From Geomonas diazotrophica (GTDB lineage: Bacteria > Desulfobacterota > Desulfuromonadia > Geobacterales > Geobacteraceae), in contig NZ_JAHLMF010000003.1 in assembly GCF_018919385.1 (NCBI RefSeq), forward strand, positions 1 through 64,000: a DNA stretch of 64,000 bases, read 5' to 3'. The notes beneath the pieces are model-generated. The model was not told the DNA's origin. It did not search any database and worked only from the letters and a program-made list of their open reading frames with translations. A program made the position numbers and the translations under genes. Below, piece by piece: positions 54,443 to 64,000 of this stretch; the stretch's first letter is position 1; the number at the start of each line of letters is the position of its first letter.

Positions 54443-56653
54443 TTATTCGGCTTTCGCGTCGAGGACGGCACGTACCTTCGCGGCGAGGTCGTTCATCGTG
54501 AAGGGCTTGGAGATGAAGTTCACCCCCTGGTCCAGTACGCCGTGATGGGCGATCACGTTGGCGGTGTAGCCCGACATGTAGAGACTCTTGACGTTGGGAC
54601 AGAAGGGGAGCAGCCTGCGCACCAGGTCCCTGCCGTTCATCTCCGGCATCACCACGTCCGTGACCACCAGGTCGATCCGGTCGCGGTACTGCCGCGCGAC
54701 TTCCAGGGCGTCTGCCGGTTTGGATGCCGGCAGCACCTGGTAACCCTGCAGGGCCAGGAGCGATACGGCGACGTTCAGGATGCTCGGCTCGTCCTCGACC
54801 AGCAGGATGGTCTCGCTGCCGCCGTGGGCCGGGGCCGGAACGGCTTCCGGCACGGTTCGCGCCCCCTCCTCGCTGTGCCGCGGCAGGTAAATCTTGAAGG
54901 TGGTCCCTTCCCCCGGCTCGCTGTAGGTGTTGATGAAGCCGTTGTTCTGCTTGACGATGCCGTACACCGTGGCGAGCCCCAGCCCCGTGCCCCGTCCCAC
55001 CTCCTTGGTGGAGAAGAAAGGTTCGAAGATCTGCGCCAGGGTCTCCTGGTCCATACCGCAGCCGTCGTCGCTCACCGCCAGCAGGACGTACTCGCCGGGG
55101 ACGAAGTCGAAGTGCGCGTTGCAGTAACCGGCGTCGAAGGCGACGTTGCCGGTCTCGATGGTGATCTTGCCGATGTCGGCGATGGCATCGCGCGCGTTGA
55201 CGCAGAGGTTGGCCAGGACCTGGTCCAGCTGCGAGGGGTCCATGCGCACCTTCCAGAGTTCCTTGCCCGGGCTCCATGCGAGGTCGATGTCCTCTCCCAC
55301 CAGGCGCTTGAGCATCTTCAGCATCTCTTCCACGGCGTCGTTCAGGTTCAAGACCTTGGGCGCGATGGTCTGCTTGCGGGCAAACCCGAGCAACTGGCTG
55401 GTGAGAGCCGCCGACTTTTCCGCGGCCTGCCGGATCCCCTCCAGCCTCACCAGCGTCGGGTGGTCCGGCCCCAGCTCCCGGATCCCCAGCTGGGCCAGCC
55501 CCATGATGACCGTGAGCAGGTTGTTGAAGTCGTGCGCCACCCCTCCGGCGAGCCTCCCCACCGACTCCATCTTCTGGGCCTGCTGCAACTGGTGCTCCAG
55601 CCGCTGCCTTTCCGTCTCGGCCCGTTTCAGCTCGGTGACGTCGGATACCAGTACGTAGAATCCGCGGGCGGAGCCGTCCACCAGGTCGGGTATGTAATGG
55701 GACCAGACGTAGGCGACCTCGCCGTCGCGTTTCACCAGCGTCCTTTGGAAATGCTGCGGCTCTCCCGCAAGGACGGCGCTAACGTGCGGTTGGTTCTGGG
55801 CGAAAAGCTCTTCTCCCAGGAGTTCGCGCATGGTGGTGCCGATGATCTCGTCAGAATTCCTGCCGAACCACTCGCGGTAGGGGCTGTTGGCGAAGCCGCA
55901 GGTCAGGTCCGCATTCCAGTACCCCACCAGGCCCGGCAGGTGGTCGGTCAACAGGCGCAGGAAGCGCTCGTTGGCCTGAAGCGCCGTCTCGAAGCGTTTT
56001 CTTTCGGTGATGTCCTCGGTGAAGATCACGATGCCGCCGACCTCGCCGGTCGCTTCATACCAGGGGCGGATCTCCCACCTGACGTACTGCAGCGATCCGT
56101 CGGCGCGCCGGAATTCGTCCGCCTCCTCCCGGAGGGTCTCGCCGGCAAGCCCGCGGCGGTGGAACTCCTTCCAGGACTCGGGGATCTCGGGGAAGACCTC
56201 GTAGTGCGACAGCCCCAGGATGTCGCGCTCCCCAAGGCCGTACATGGAGAGCCAGCGGCGGCTCACCTCGAGGTAGCGCATGTCGCGGTCGAACATCGCC
56301 AGTGAGGCGGGCGCCGCCTCGAAGAACAGGCGCAGCTGCGCGTTCTTCTGGCTCAGGCGCTCCAGGCTCTCCAGGCGCCCGCGATCCGCGGTCGCCAGCT
56401 GGCGGAGGAAGCGGTTGATCAGGAAATAGAGGAGGGTTGCGGTGCAGAGGATGAAGACGAACCCCTTGGTGACGGCGATCTTAAGGAGCGTCCCCTTGTC
56501 GTCGACGAGCAGGTCGATGATGTGGTCGGAACCGTAGATCCAGGCCAGCCCGAAGAGGGCGTAGATCCCGACGATGCGCACGGTCTGGTTCTGGATCGGG
56601 GGGCGGCGGCCGGAAGACGCGGTACCCGAAGATTGCTGGTCATGTTTCTGCAA
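54443..56653 (-). CDS. PAS-containing hybrid histidine kinase with C-terminal receiver
   Basis: A 736-aa protein with a TTG start behind AGGAGCGACC. Two membrane helices (about 28-50, 60-82) are followed by two PAS domains (about 110-225, 230-350), a HisKA domain of the GGVAHDFNNLL type (His about 373), an HATPase (VNARDAI; DDGCGMD; GRGTGLGLATVYGI) and a receiver (about 615-735; Asp in LVVTDVVMPEMNG near 662). It overlaps the sensor-kinase gene by 14 nt, so the three regulators at 54443-58731 are expressed together. The receiver may feed back on the kinase. Confidence 0.92.
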   Translation of the reverse strand: MQKHDQQSSGTASSGRRPPIQNQTVRIVGIYALFGLAWIYGSDHIIDLLVDDKGTLLKIAVTKGFVFILCTATLLYFLINRFLRQLATADRGRLESLERLSQKNAQLRLFFEAAPASLAMFDRDMRYLEVSRRWLSMYGLGERDILGLSHYEVFPEIPESWKEFHRRGLAGETLREEADEFRRADGSLQYVRWEIRPWYEATGEVGGIVIFTEDITERKRFETALQANERFLRLLTDHLPGLVGYWNADLTCGFANSPYREWFGRNSDEIIGTTMRELLGEELFAQNQPHVSAVLAGEPQHFQRTLVKRDGEVAYVWSHYIPDLVDGSARGFYVLVSDVTELKRAETERQRLEHQLQQAQKMESVGRLAGGVAHDFNNLLTVIMGLAQLGIRELGPDHPTLVRLEGIRQAAEKSAALTSQLLGFARKQTIAPKVLNLNDAVEEMLKMLKRLVGEDIDLAWSPGKELWKVRMDPSQLDQVLANLCVNARDAIADIGKITIETGNVAFDAGYCNAHFDFVPGEYVLLAVSDDGCGMDQETLAQIFEPFFSTKEVGRGTGLGLATVYGIVKQNNGFINTYSEPGEGTTFKIYLPRHSEEGARTVPEAVPAPAHGGSETILLVEDEPSILNVAVSLLALQGYQVLPASKPADALEVARQYRDRIDLVVTDVVMPEMNGRDLVRRLLPFCPNVKSLYMSGYTANVIAHHGVLDQGVNFISKPFTMNDLAAKVRAVLDAKAE

Positions 56654-58079
56654 CGGTCGCTCCTGTCTCTCCCCGAGGGGGGGGCGGAAAGCGCAGGGTG
56701 ACCACGGTTCCCGCGCCGGGACGGCTGGCCACCGAGGCGGTGCCGCCGTGAAGGTTCATGATGGAGCGCACGATGGCGAGCCCCAGTCCGCTCCCCTGGT
56801 TGTAGATCTGGCGGGCCTGCGGCGAGCGGTAGAACCGGTCGAACACCCGTGGCAGTTCCGCCGGGTCCATCCCCATGCCGTCGTCCTCGACGGCGATTTC
56901 CAGGCCGCCGTCGTCAGTCGGCCGCAGCTTCACCCTGATCTCGCCGAAACCGGAGCCGTAGTGCAGGGCGTTGGAGATGATGTTCCCCACCGCGCGCTGG
57001 AACAGGTTCGGGTCGACGCTCACCCCCCCGTCCCCTTCGATCACGATCGCGGTATGCTGCTCGTCGGCGAGGTTGCCGTAGTACTCCGCCAGCCGTTCCA
57101 CCTCCATCCGCGCGTCGATCAGGACCGGCTGGTGCCCCCGGTCCGGCCGCGCCAGGAACAGGATGTCCCCCACCATGCGCGAGAGCCGCTCGTACTCCTC
57201 GATGGCCGACTCGATGATGTGGCGGTACTCCTCCTCCGAGCGCGCCCGGGAGAGCGCCACCTCGGCCTCCCCCCGCAGGTTGTTGATCGGGGTGCGCAGC
57301 TCGTGGGCCAGGTTGGCCGAGAACTCCGAGAGCCGGGCGAAGGATTCCTCCAGCCTCCCCAGCATGGCGTCCAGCGCCACGGTGAGCTGGTCCAGTTCGC
57401 GCGGCCAGTTCGCCGTCCCGATGCGCTGGTGCAGGTCGGCCTCGGTGATCTGCGCCACCTTTTCCGCCATCTCCTGCAGGGGCCTCAATCCCCGGCGCGT
57501 GATGGTCACCCCCAAAACCGCCGCCAGGAGCAGCCCCGTCGCCACCGATGCCGCGGTCCGGATCAGGTACTTGGACATCAGCGCGTCCTCGTCGGTGATG
57601 TCCAGCGCGACCTGGATCAGCCGGTAGTGAGGGTTGTCGCGTCGTCCGCCCCAGGCGGCGTTGAGCAGGTAGTGCCTCTTGTCCGGAGCGCGGTACTTGC
57701 GGCCGCGGCCGACCTTCTCGGCGCTGGTCACCGCCGGCGGGAAAAGCTCAACCGCAAGCCCCGCCATCGCCGGAGACTGCATGAGCGTGCGTCCCTCGGC
57801 ATCCTGGACCCGCACCAGGTGCCGGTTCGGCTGCCCCGGCTTGTTAGCGGGGATCTGGTCCCTGAGCGCGTCCGGATGGCGGGCGATGATGTCCCGCAGC
57901 GTCCCGATCCGCTCCACCAGGAAATCGTTGTCCTCGTAGTCGAGGTCTTTGTGGAGGGCCTTGAATTGGAACCAGTTGGTGCAAAGGAGGATAAGCAGGG
58001 TAGCGACCAGGTAGAAACCCACCAGGCGGGCGGTGATCGAACTGGAGCGGGGTCGGTCAGGCCACTTCGTCGATGACAT
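56640..58079 (-). CDS. Transmembrane sensor histidine kinase (CusS/QseC-like)
   Basis: A 479-aa classical kinase: TM1 about 17-37, a periplasmic sensor of about 130 residues, TM2 about 180-202, HAMP ([17 protein letters not shown]), HisKA (His259 in [13 protein letters not shown]), and HATPase ([26 protein letters not shown]). The overall layout matches heavy-metal-type kinases, but I see no Cys/His-rich metal site in the periplasmic part. It overlaps the response regulator by 23 nt and the hybrid kinase by 14 nt. Confidence 0.92.
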   Translation of the reverse strand: MSSTKWPDRPRSSSITARLVGFYLVATLLILLCTNWFQFKALHKDLDYEDNDFLVERIGTLRDIIARHPDALRDQIPANKPGQPNRHLVRVQDAEGRTLMQSPAMAGLAVELFPPAVTSAEKVGRGRKYRAPDKRHYLLNAAWGGRRDNPHYRLIQVALDITDEDALMSKYLIRTAASVATGLLLAAVLGVTITRRGLRPLQEMAEKVAQITEADLHQRIGTANWPRELDQLTVALDAMLGRLEESFARLSEFSANLAHELRTPINNLRGEAEVALSRARSEEEYRHIIESAIEEYERLSRMVGDILFLARPDRGHQPVLIDARMEVERLAEYYGNLADEQHTAIVIEGDGGVSVDPNLFQRAVGNIISNALHYGSGFGEIRVKLRPTDDGGLEIAVEDDGMGMDPAELPRVFDRFYRSPQARQIYNQGSGLGLAIVRSIMNLHGGTASVASRPGAGTVVTLRFPPPPRGETGATVAET

Positions 58080-58731
58080 AGCCGACCCCCCTGATGGTCT
58101 GGATGAGTTTCAAGGGAAACGGGTCGTCCACCTTCTTTCTCAACCTCCTGATGGCGACGTCCACCACGTTGGTGTCGCTGTCGAAGTTGATGCCCCACAC
58201 CTGCTCGGAGATGGTGGTGCGGGATAGTACCTCCCCCCGCCGCCTCAGCATCAGCGCGAGGAGCTGGAATTCCTTCACGGTGAGGTCGAGAGACTGGCCG
58301 CCGCGCCTTGCCTTGTGCCGGACCAGGTCGAGTTCGAGGTCCGCCAGCCTGAGCAGTTCGGTCTGCTGCAGGGGGTGCCGGCGCAGGATGATCCTGATCC
58401 GGGCCAAAAGCTCCGAGAAGGCGTAGGGTTTCACCAGGTAGTCGTCGGCCCCAAGCTCCAGGCCGTGCACCCGGTCGTGCACCGCGTCGCGGGCGGAGAG
58501 GAAGATCACGGGGACATCCTTTCCGGCCGCTCTCAGCTCCTGGATGATGGCCCACCCCCCCTTGACGGGGAGCATCACGTCGAGGATGACCAGGTCGTAC
58601 TGCTCGGTCATGGCCAGGTGCAGGCCGTCCTCGCCGTCGTTGGCGATGTCGGCGCTGAAGCCGTTCTCGGTGAGCCCCTTCTTCAGGTAGTTGGCGGCCT
58701 TTTGCTCGTCTTCGATGATCAGGATGCGCAT
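58057..58731 (-). CDS. OmpR/CusR-type response regulator
   Basis: A 224-aa regulator and first gene of the three-gene operon. The receiver has Asp51 in [14 protein letters not shown], Thr/Ser and Lys104-type KPYAF. The DNA-binding winged helix is about 128-224, with [22 protein letters not shown] and [26 protein letters not shown]-type sequence. It should bind upstream sites after phosphorylation by the overlapping kinase gene's product. No target gene such as an efflux system is adjacent. Confidence 0.94.
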   Translation of the reverse strand: MRILIIEDEQKAANYLKKGLTENGFSADIANDGEDGLHLAMTEQYDLVILDVMLPVKGGWAIIQELRAAGKDVPVIFLSARDAVHDRVHGLELGADDYLVKPYAFSELLARIRIILRRHPLQQTELLRLADLELDLVRHKARRGGQSLDLTVKEFQLLALMLRRRGEVLSRTTISEQVWGINFDSDTNVVDVAIRRLRKKVDDPFPLKLIQTIRGVGYVIDEVA

Positions 58732-58764
58732 TCGGTTCCCTACTCCTCGTCAAATACCGGGAGA

Positions 58765-58793
58765 AGTATATATCATCGGGCGCGATAACTTAA
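58765..58793 (-). promoter_or_regulatory. Promoter of the regulator-kinase operon
   Basis: On the minus strand TTAAGT (58793-58788), 17 bp, TATACT (58770-58765), 34 nt before the response-regulator start. Confidence 0.55.
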
Positions 58794-58806
58794 TAAAAAA
58801 GAGCGC

Positions 58807-61257
58807 CTACACCCTGAACCACCCCACCATGCCGTTCAGTTCTGTGGCAAGCTGCGAGAGGCTGCCCGAGGAGTGCCGGATGTCGGTGAAGGAGCTTCTC
58901 AGCTCCTTGGCGATCTCGTGCACCCCCTCCATGTTCTGGGAGACCTCGCTGCTGGTGGAAGACTGTTCCTCGGCGGCCACGGCGATCCGCTGCACCATGT
59001 CCGCCACCTGCTCCACGTAGCTCACGATCTCGCCGATGGCCCCCAGGGTCTGCTGCACCTGTCCCTGGACCTTTTGCACCGACTCCCTTTCCTCGTGCAT
59101 GTAATCGACCGAGGACCTGACGCTGTTCTGCATGGTCTTGACGGTCTGGGAGATCTCCTGGGTCGCGGTGCTGGTCCGTTCGGCCAGCTCCCGCACGTTG
59201 TCGGCGACCACGGCGAAGCCGCGTCCCTGCTCGCCGGCGCGCGCCGCCTCGATCGCCGCGTTCAGGGCCAGCAGGTTGGTCTGGTTGGCGATGTCGTTGA
59301 TCAGGGTGACGACGTCGCTTATCTCCTCCGACTGTTTCCCCAGCGACTCGACCTTCTGGGCCGCCTGCTGCACCGACTCTGCGAAACGGTCCAGCTCCTG
59401 TGCCGTTTCCTGCATCGCCTGTTTGCCACGCTCGGCGATCCCCTTCATGTGGGTGGCCGCATCCGAGGTGTCGCTGGAGTTTCTGGCCACCTCAATGGTG
59501 GTCTGGGTCATCTCGGTCATGGCGGTCGCTGACTGGTCGATGCGCGCCGTCTGCTCCTCGGCCCCACTCTCCAGGGCCACCGCCGTGGCGGAGAGCTCTT
59601 CGGAACTGCTGGCGAGGCTCTGGGTGGCGTCCTTGATCTTGCCCACCATCCCCCTTAAGTTGTCCACCATCTCCGCCATGGCCGCCTGGACCTTGCCCAC
59701 CTCGTCGGCGTTGTTGCTGTCGATGCGGATCCCCAGGTCCCCCTTGGCCACCGCCTGCGACACCCCCAATAGCTGGGCCAGCGGTCGGGAGATGGAGCGG
59801 TAGACCCAGATGCCGAAGATGATGCCGAAGATGACGGCACCGAGGCTGATGGCGGCGATGAGCAGCGTGGAGAAGCGCACCATCTTGTTCACGGTCGTGA
59901 TCGCCTTTTCCTGGTCCACCTGGGCGACGCTCACCGTTTTCTGCCCGCTCTCCGCCTGCTGCTTGACGATCTCGCGCAGCTTGCCCATGGCGGTTGCCGC
60001 CTTGGCCTCCATGTCGAGCCGGTTGCGGATCTTGGAGAGCACGCCGTCCTTTACGAAGAGGAGCCCCTTGATGGTGGAGAGTGCCCCCTCGGCCTGGCGC
60101 AGCAGTGCCATCTCCCCCCTGGCGTTGAGCTTTGAGAGTGCCTTTATGAGCTGGCCGTCCACCTGTGCTATGTGCACGAAGATGCCGTTCAGCTCGGCCT
60201 CGATGGCGTCGACATCCTTGCTGGTTCCCGCGGTGAACAGACGCGAGGCGAGCCCGTCCACCTTGAGCCCCAGGGAAAGGAGCTCTGAGTTGCTGGCCAT
60301 CACCCCGGTGGCGATGGTCGAGTTGCCGAAGTAGGACGACTGCTTGCGGCTTTCCGAGGAGAGGGTGTCGGAGGCCATCGCGGCCTCCTGTTCCAGGACC
60401 AGGTTCACCGCGTTCATCTTCTGGGTGATCTCGGAGAAGAGCTGGTCCCGCGCCGAGGTGTCGGTGACGCCCGGTTCCAGCGCTGCACCCTGAGCCTTGC
60501 CGAAGGGGGCGATCTTGGAGTTCAGGTATTTTAGGTCCCCGGAGATGCTGCCGGAGCTTCTGGCCACCTCGTTTTGCAGCGCCTTGTTCATGGCGGAGTT
60601 GCACTTGGCCTGCGAGATCAGCACCCCCTTCTTGCTCTGGGCCTTGCTCACCTCCATGAGCCCCAGGTGGAAGTCCTTGAGGGTCAGCTTGAGCGCCTCC
60701 ACGTTGCGCACCCGGTCCGAGACCCCCTTGGTCTCGGTCACGGATCTGCTGTAGGAGCTGGAGCTGGCCGACTGCAGACCCTTTATCTTGGCATCGAGCT
60801 CCTTGAGGCGCGCGGTCGCTTCCCGGATCCGCTCGGTGATGGCCTTGTTGGCCGCCGCCGCGTCCTCCTCGGCCTTTAGCTTACCCCGGGTGACCGTGAA
60901 GATCTCGCCGGCTATGCCGGTCAGGGCCTGATGCGCCTCCAGCTTCACGTCGCCGGAGAGCGCCTGCAACGCCCCCTGGCCGGTCTCCACCACGGCCAGC
61001 GATTTGTCGGACTCGGTCTTGGCCGCCTCGAATTCGCCGCGGTTTCGGGAGACGCTCGCCTTGATCAGGTCCGCCGTCGCCTCCTGGATCTGGCGTTGGA
61101 ACTCGACCGTCCTCATCTGGAAAGGGGTGCTGCGCTGGGTGAGGTCCTGGAGCTTGCTGTCGACAAAGCGCAGGCCTACGATGCTGGCGACGGCGACTCC
61201 GGCGACGATCAGGATCACGGTGATAACGTTCAGGGTCAGCTTGGTCTTGATAGTCAT
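58807..61257 (-). CDS. Methyl-accepting chemotaxis protein with very large sensor region
   Basis: An 816-aa chemoreceptor. TM1 is about 8-30; a periplasmic region of about 430 residues (31-458), mostly helical and rich in Ala, Ser and Lys, is far larger than Cache or four-helix sensors; TM2 is about 459-482, followed by HAMP. The standard signalling tip is [20 protein letters not shown] then [20 protein letters not shown]. It starts behind GGAGCAAACGC, 43 bp after a PstS-like binding protein and in the same direction as two of them. A receptor that reads ligand-loaded binding proteins is a natural hypothesis. Confidence 0.92.
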   Translation of the reverse strand: MTIKTKLTLNVITVILIVAGVAVASIVGLRFVDSKLQDLTQRSTPFQMRTVEFQRQIQEATADLIKASVSRNRGEFEAAKTESDKSLAVVETGQGALQALSGDVKLEAHQALTGIAGEIFTVTRGKLKAEEDAAAANKAITERIREATARLKELDAKIKGLQSASSSSYSRSVTETKGVSDRVRNVEALKLTLKDFHLGLMEVSKAQSKKGVLISQAKCNSAMNKALQNEVARSSGSISGDLKYLNSKIAPFGKAQGAALEPGVTDTSARDQLFSEITQKMNAVNLVLEQEAAMASDTLSSESRKQSSYFGNSTIATGVMASNSELLSLGLKVDGLASRLFTAGTSKDVDAIEAELNGIFVHIAQVDGQLIKALSKLNARGEMALLRQAEGALSTIKGLLFVKDGVLSKIRNRLDMEAKAATAMGKLREIVKQQAESGQKTVSVAQVDQEKAITTVNKMVRFSTLLIAAISLGAVIFGIIFGIWVYRSISRPLAQLLGVSQAVAKGDLGIRIDSNNADEVGKVQAAMAEMVDNLRGMVGKIKDATQSLASSSEELSATAVALESGAEEQTARIDQSATAMTEMTQTTIEVARNSSDTSDAATHMKGIAERGKQAMQETAQELDRFAESVQQAAQKVESLGKQSEEISDVVTLINDIANQTNLLALNAAIEAARAGEQGRGFAVVADNVRELAERTSTATQEISQTVKTMQNSVRSSVDYMHEERESVQKVQGQVQQTLGAIGEIVSYVEQVADMVQRIAVAAEEQSSTSSEVSQNMEGVHEIAKELRSSFTDIRHSSGSLSQLATELNGMVGWFRV

Positions 61258-61300
61258 GCGTTTGCTCCGGTCTGTAGGCGCTGGGGAAACGGTAGTCGGG

Positions 61301-62059
61301 TTACTGCTTTATGTAGCCTTGCCCCTCTCCCTTTATGAAGGAGATCAGCTTTTGCACCTTGGCCGAGGGAGCCCCCTTGGTGATCACGATCACCGGGCGC
61401 GCCACGTCCGGCGTCTTAACTGTCTTGATGGTGGTGTCCAGCATGGTCACCGGGCCGAAGGCGATGGCCTCCGGGTTGGCGGCCACCTTTTCGCGCACGT
61501 CCTCGAAACGCCCCGCCTCGACCACGTCGGTGGCGAAGGGTGCGTCCCCCATGGCGAGCTTCTTGAACGCGGCGTTGGTCGCCGGGTTGATCGCGGAGAG
61601 GACGATCAGGATGGGGGCGTCGTTGCCCCCCACCTCTTTCCAGTTGGTGATCTTGCCGGTGAAGATCCCCTTCAACTGGTCCATGGTGAGTGCGGGGACC
61701 GGGTTGTCCTTGTGGGCGACCGTGTAGATCTTGCTGGCGCCGATCTCGGTGGCGACGTAGGCGGACGGGTCCGCCACCTCGACGTTCTCCTTCCTGGCGG
61801 TCTTCACCAGGTCGGGGTAGGCGAGGCCGGCGGTTGAGAGGTCCAGTTCTCCCGCGATCAGCTGCTTGAACGCGAGGGTGGCGCTGCTGAAGTTGAGGTG
61901 CAAGGTGATGCCGGTGCTCTTCTCGAAAGCCTCCTGCACCGGTTTCAGATAGCCGTCGATGGGGGCGCCGCCCCCCCCCGCCTTGATCTCTTCACCCAAG
62001 GCGGTGCCTCCGAAGACCATCGATGCAACGAGTGCCAGACAAAACATCCCTCTTTTCAT
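61301..62059 (-). CDS. PstS-like periplasmic binding protein (second of two)
   Basis: A 252-aa secreted protein behind AGGAGGGGACG. The signal peptide is about 1-22 ([20 protein letters not shown] then LG). The mature chain has the PBP type II pattern of the phosphate-binding-like family: [55 protein letters not shown] and a terminal [16 protein letters not shown]. No permease or ATPase gene follows; a chemoreceptor does, 43 bp on. The next upstream gene is a clear paralogue (same GGAP, LKGIFxGxIxxWKEVGG and GxGxxYIKQ motifs). Confidence 0.88.
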   Translation of the reverse strand: MKRGMFCLALVASMVFGGTALGEEIKAGGGGAPIDGYLKPVQEAFEKSTGITLHLNFSSATLAFKQLIAGELDLSTAGLAYPDLVKTARKENVEVADPSAYVATEIGASKIYTVAHKDNPVPALTMDQLKGIFTGKITNWKEVGGNDAPILIVLSAINPATNAAFKKLAMGDAPFATDVVEAGRFEDVREKVAANPEAIAFGPVTMLDTTIKTVKTPDVARPVIVITKGAPSAKVQKLISFIKGEGQGYIKQ

Positions 62060-62127
62060 AACTACGTCCCCTCCTGGTTTGATGGATCTCTGTTACGAGA
62101 AGTCACGCGTCGACGCAATCGCCGCCG

Positions 62128-62892
62128 TTACTGTTTGATGTACTTTTTGCCGTCGCCGCTTATGAAGTCGAGTAGTTTCTGCACCTTGGCGGAGGGCTTC
62201 CCCTTGGTGATCAGGGTGATATCGCGCGCAAGCTCCGGCGCCTGGACCGCCTTGACCGAGTCGTCGACCAGCGAGAGCGGACCGAACCCGATGGCGGAGG
62301 GGTTCGAGGCGACGTTCAGCTTGACGTCCTCGGCCGTGGTGGCGTCGATCACGTCCTTGGCGACGGGCTTGTCGCCCAAAAACTTCTTGAAGAACATGCT
62401 GTTGGTGCCGGGAGTCAGCTTGCCGACCACCACCAGGATCGGCACGTCCTCTCCGCCGACCTCCTTCCACGAGGAGATTTCTCCGGAGAAGATCCCCTTC
62501 AACTGCTCGGCGCTCAGCTGGTTCACCTTGTTCTCCTTGTGCACCAGCACCTTGACCTTGTCCTTGCCGATCACGACCGGGGTGAAGGCGCCGGGCTGGC
62601 CGACCTCGGCCCCTTCCTTCTTCATCAGTGCCAGCCAGTCCTGGTAGCTAAGCCCCGCCGCGGCTGCGTCCAGATCCCCCTTCTGCAGGTCCACGAAGGC
62701 GTTCTTCGGCCCGGAGGCGACGATGTAGAGCTTCAGGCCGGTCGCCATCTCGAACGCGGAACGGATCGGCTTCAGGATGTTCTCGGTGGGCGCGCCCCCC
62801 GCTCCGATCTTCAGCTCGTCGGCGCTCGCCTGGGTGGTGAGAACTGCAAGCAAAGACACGAGAAGCGCTGCTGCAACACGTATTACTCTCAT
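62128..62892 (-). CDS. PstS-like periplasmic binding protein (first of two)
   Basis: A 254-aa secreted protein starting at ATG 62892 behind AGGAGG, with signal peptide about 1-24 (VAALLVSLLAVLTTQASA). The mature chain reads ADELKIGAGGAPTENILKPI, AAAGLSYQDWLALMK, LSAEQLKGIFSGEISSWKEVGG and ends LLDFISGDGKKYIKQ. It belongs to the phosphate/tungstate-type substrate-binding superfamily, but lacks the strict TGSG(T)-type phosphate loop, reading GAGGAP instead. It precedes the paralogue by 68 bp and is probably co-transcribed with it and the chemoreceptor. Confidence 0.88.
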   Translation of the reverse strand: MRVIRVAAALLVSLLAVLTTQASADELKIGAGGAPTENILKPIRSAFEMATGLKLYIVASGPKNAFVDLQKGDLDAAAAGLSYQDWLALMKKEGAEVGQPGAFTPVVIGKDKVKVLVHKENKVNQLSAEQLKGIFSGEISSWKEVGGEDVPILVVVGKLTPGTNSMFFKKFLGDKPVAKDVIDATTAEDVKLNVASNPSAIGFGPLSLVDDSVKAVQAPELARDITLITKGKPSAKVQKLLDFISGDGKKYIKQ

Positions 62893-63074
62893 AGCTATTC
62901 CTCCTGCTTGTTGATTAGGGGACCGAGAGACCACGACGGTCACTCACAGTCGCTAGCTCCTATTCGACACTCACTAACGAAAACTTGAAAATTAAAAAGA
63001 CGGAGATCGGGGGAAGGGGTGTGACAGAGAAATGTTCCTGCTGTTACAGAGTGGTCGTGGTTTAACGGGGGGGG

Positions 63075-63100
63075 AGGAGCCGGGAACGCACCCGGCTCCT
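63075..63100 (-). terminator. Likely terminator of the right-edge chemoreceptor gene
   Basis: AGGAGCCGGG (63075-63084) and CCCGGCTCCT (63091-63100) form a perfect 10-bp stem, 11 bp after the stop codon. There is no clear T-tract. The strip 62893-63074 probably holds the promoter of the binding-protein operon but no clear box was found. Confidence 0.6.
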
Positions 63101-63110
63101 GTTTGGATGG

Positions 63111-64000
63111 TCAAAGCCGGAACTGCTGCACCAGCTGCTGCAGTTCTTCCGAGTTGGTGTGCAACTGGGCGGCGGCACTCGCCGACTCCTGCGCCCCCTG
63201 CGAGGTCTGCTGCACGACCTGGGTTATCTGCACGATGTTGCTGGAGATCTCGCTGGTGGTGGCCGTCTGCTCTTCGGCGGCGGTGGCCACCTGGTGGATC
63301 TGCATCGCCACGTCGTTGATCTGCTCCAGGATCTCCTGCAGCGCGCTTCCCGACTTGGCCGCTTCGGCCGTGCCGGTCTCGACCTGGTGTACCCCTTCTT
63401 CCATGGCGACCACGGCACCCCTCGTCTCGCTCTGGATCGCCTTGATCATCTCGCCGATCTCCCTGGTCGCCCTGGTGGTCCGTTCTGCCAGGGCGCGCAC
63501 CTCGTCGGCGACGACGGCGAACCCCCGTCCCTGCTCCCCGGCCCGCGCCGCCTCGATGGCAGCATTCAGGGCCAGGAGGTTGGTCTGGTCCGCTATGTCC
63601 TCGATGGTGCCGATGATGGCTCCGATCTGGTCGCTGCGCTGGCCGAGACTCTCGACGGTCCTGGAACTTTCCTGCACCTTCGCGGCGATCTGTCCCATCA
63701 CCGTCACGGTCCCTTGGACCACCTCCGCACCGTTTTGTGCGGTTTGGGCGGCGCGTTTCGCCCCCTCGGCCGCCATCTGGCAGTTGCGCGCTATGTCCGA
63801 GGAGGTGGCCGACATCTGCTCCCCGGCCGTGGCCACGGTGCCGGCCTGGGCCGCGACCTCCTCGGCGCCGGTGGCGATCTGCTCCGACGTCGAATGCAAC
63901 TGGTTGGAAGCGGAGGCAACCTGGGCGGAGGTGTCGGCGACCTTGCCGATGGTGCAGCGCAGGTTCTCCGCCATCGCCTGCAGCGCGGCCATGAGCTGCC
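63111..64000 (-). CDS. Methyl-accepting chemotaxis protein, C-terminal part (continues past the window)
   Basis: The frame is open to the right edge (residues QL precede the first visible Met), so that Met is internal. What is seen is the end of HAMP ([14 protein letters not shown]) and the whole cytoplasmic signalling domain, with [20 protein letters not shown] then [20 protein letters not shown] at the tip and a C-terminus [17 protein letters not shown]. The sensor domain lies outside the window. It is directly upstream of the binding-protein/chemoreceptor cluster, in the same direction. Confidence 0.93.
   Translation of the reverse strand, partial: QLMAALQAMAENLRCTIGKVADTSAQVASASNQLHSTSEQIATGAEEVAAQAGTVATAGEQMSATSSDIARNCQMAAEGAKRAAQTAQNGAEVVQGTVTVMGQIAAKVQESSRTVESLGQRSDQIGAIIGTIEDIADQTNLLALNAAIEAARAGEQGRGFAVVADEVRALAERTTRATREIGEMIKAIQSETRGAVVAMEEGVHQVETGTAEAAKSGSALQEILEQINDVAMQIHQVATAAEEQTATTSEISSNIVQITQVVQQTSQGAQESASAAAQLHTNSEELQQLVQQFRL

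Overview
The window is high-GC bacterial chromosome. It looks like a member of the Geobacterales (Desulfuromonadota, Geobacter/Geomonas/Citrifermentans-like). The gene order recA-pilT-recX-alaS-(receiver/kinase)-argB-argD-argF-argG-argH, the FeoA-FeoA-FeoB iron module, the many chemoreceptors and two-component kinases, and the dispersed GGGGCGAAT-type palindromes all fit that group. The assignment rests on remembered synteny and protein character, not on a search. No rRNA, tRNA, CRISPR array or prophage was seen.

Layout. 1-143: end of an IS256-family insertion sequence, cut by the window edge. 144-960: a gene-free accessory strip with an 11-copy, 41-bp tandem array and a REP-like nested inverted repeat. 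1020-5555: a membrane diguanylate cyclase, a YhdH-type oxidoreductase, three tandem small heat-shock proteins (minus strand) and a DprA-like protein. 5591-10405: a ferrous-iron operon (outer-membrane porin, two FeoA proteins, FeoB, a Cys-rich FeoB partner) with a strong promoter, a leader of about 410 nt and a clear terminator. 10425-18026: a YjfB-like peptide, a hydrolase-OsmC fusion, a chemoreceptor, an EEP-family phosphatase/nuclease, a 113-aa hypothetical protein and the Kup potassium transporter. 18402-21911: ileS-lspA.

22116-52071 is a long minus-strand block of housekeeping genes: ybgC-like thioesterase, glnE, mtnA, gatBAC, then the arginine genes (argB, D, F, G, H) interspersed with a Nudix hydrolase, a divergent nitrilase-fold protein and an LptM-like/Fn3 lipoprotein. 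A receiver-kinase, alaS, recX, pilT, recA, a PAS/GAF kinase, cinA, pgpA, larC and larB complete it. The last four overlap by 4 nt (larB/larC, larC/pgpA, pgpA/cinA) and are probably translationally coupled. Gaps between these genes are packed with several families of long imperfect inverted repeats.

52434-64000, also minus strand, is sensory and envelope-related: an LTA-synthase-like phosphoglycerol transferase, an overlapping response regulator / sensor kinase / hybrid kinase operon, and a cluster of two paralogous PstS-like binding proteins followed by a chemoreceptor with an unusually large sensor domain. A second, truncated chemoreceptor lies at the window edge. No ABC permease or ATPase accompanies the binding proteins, so a role in ligand sensing is the main hypothesis.

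The strongest leads for new biology are the binding-protein/chemoreceptor cluster, the divergent nitrilase-fold gene inside the arginine locus, the 41-bp tandem array beside the IS end, and the long leader of the iron operon.
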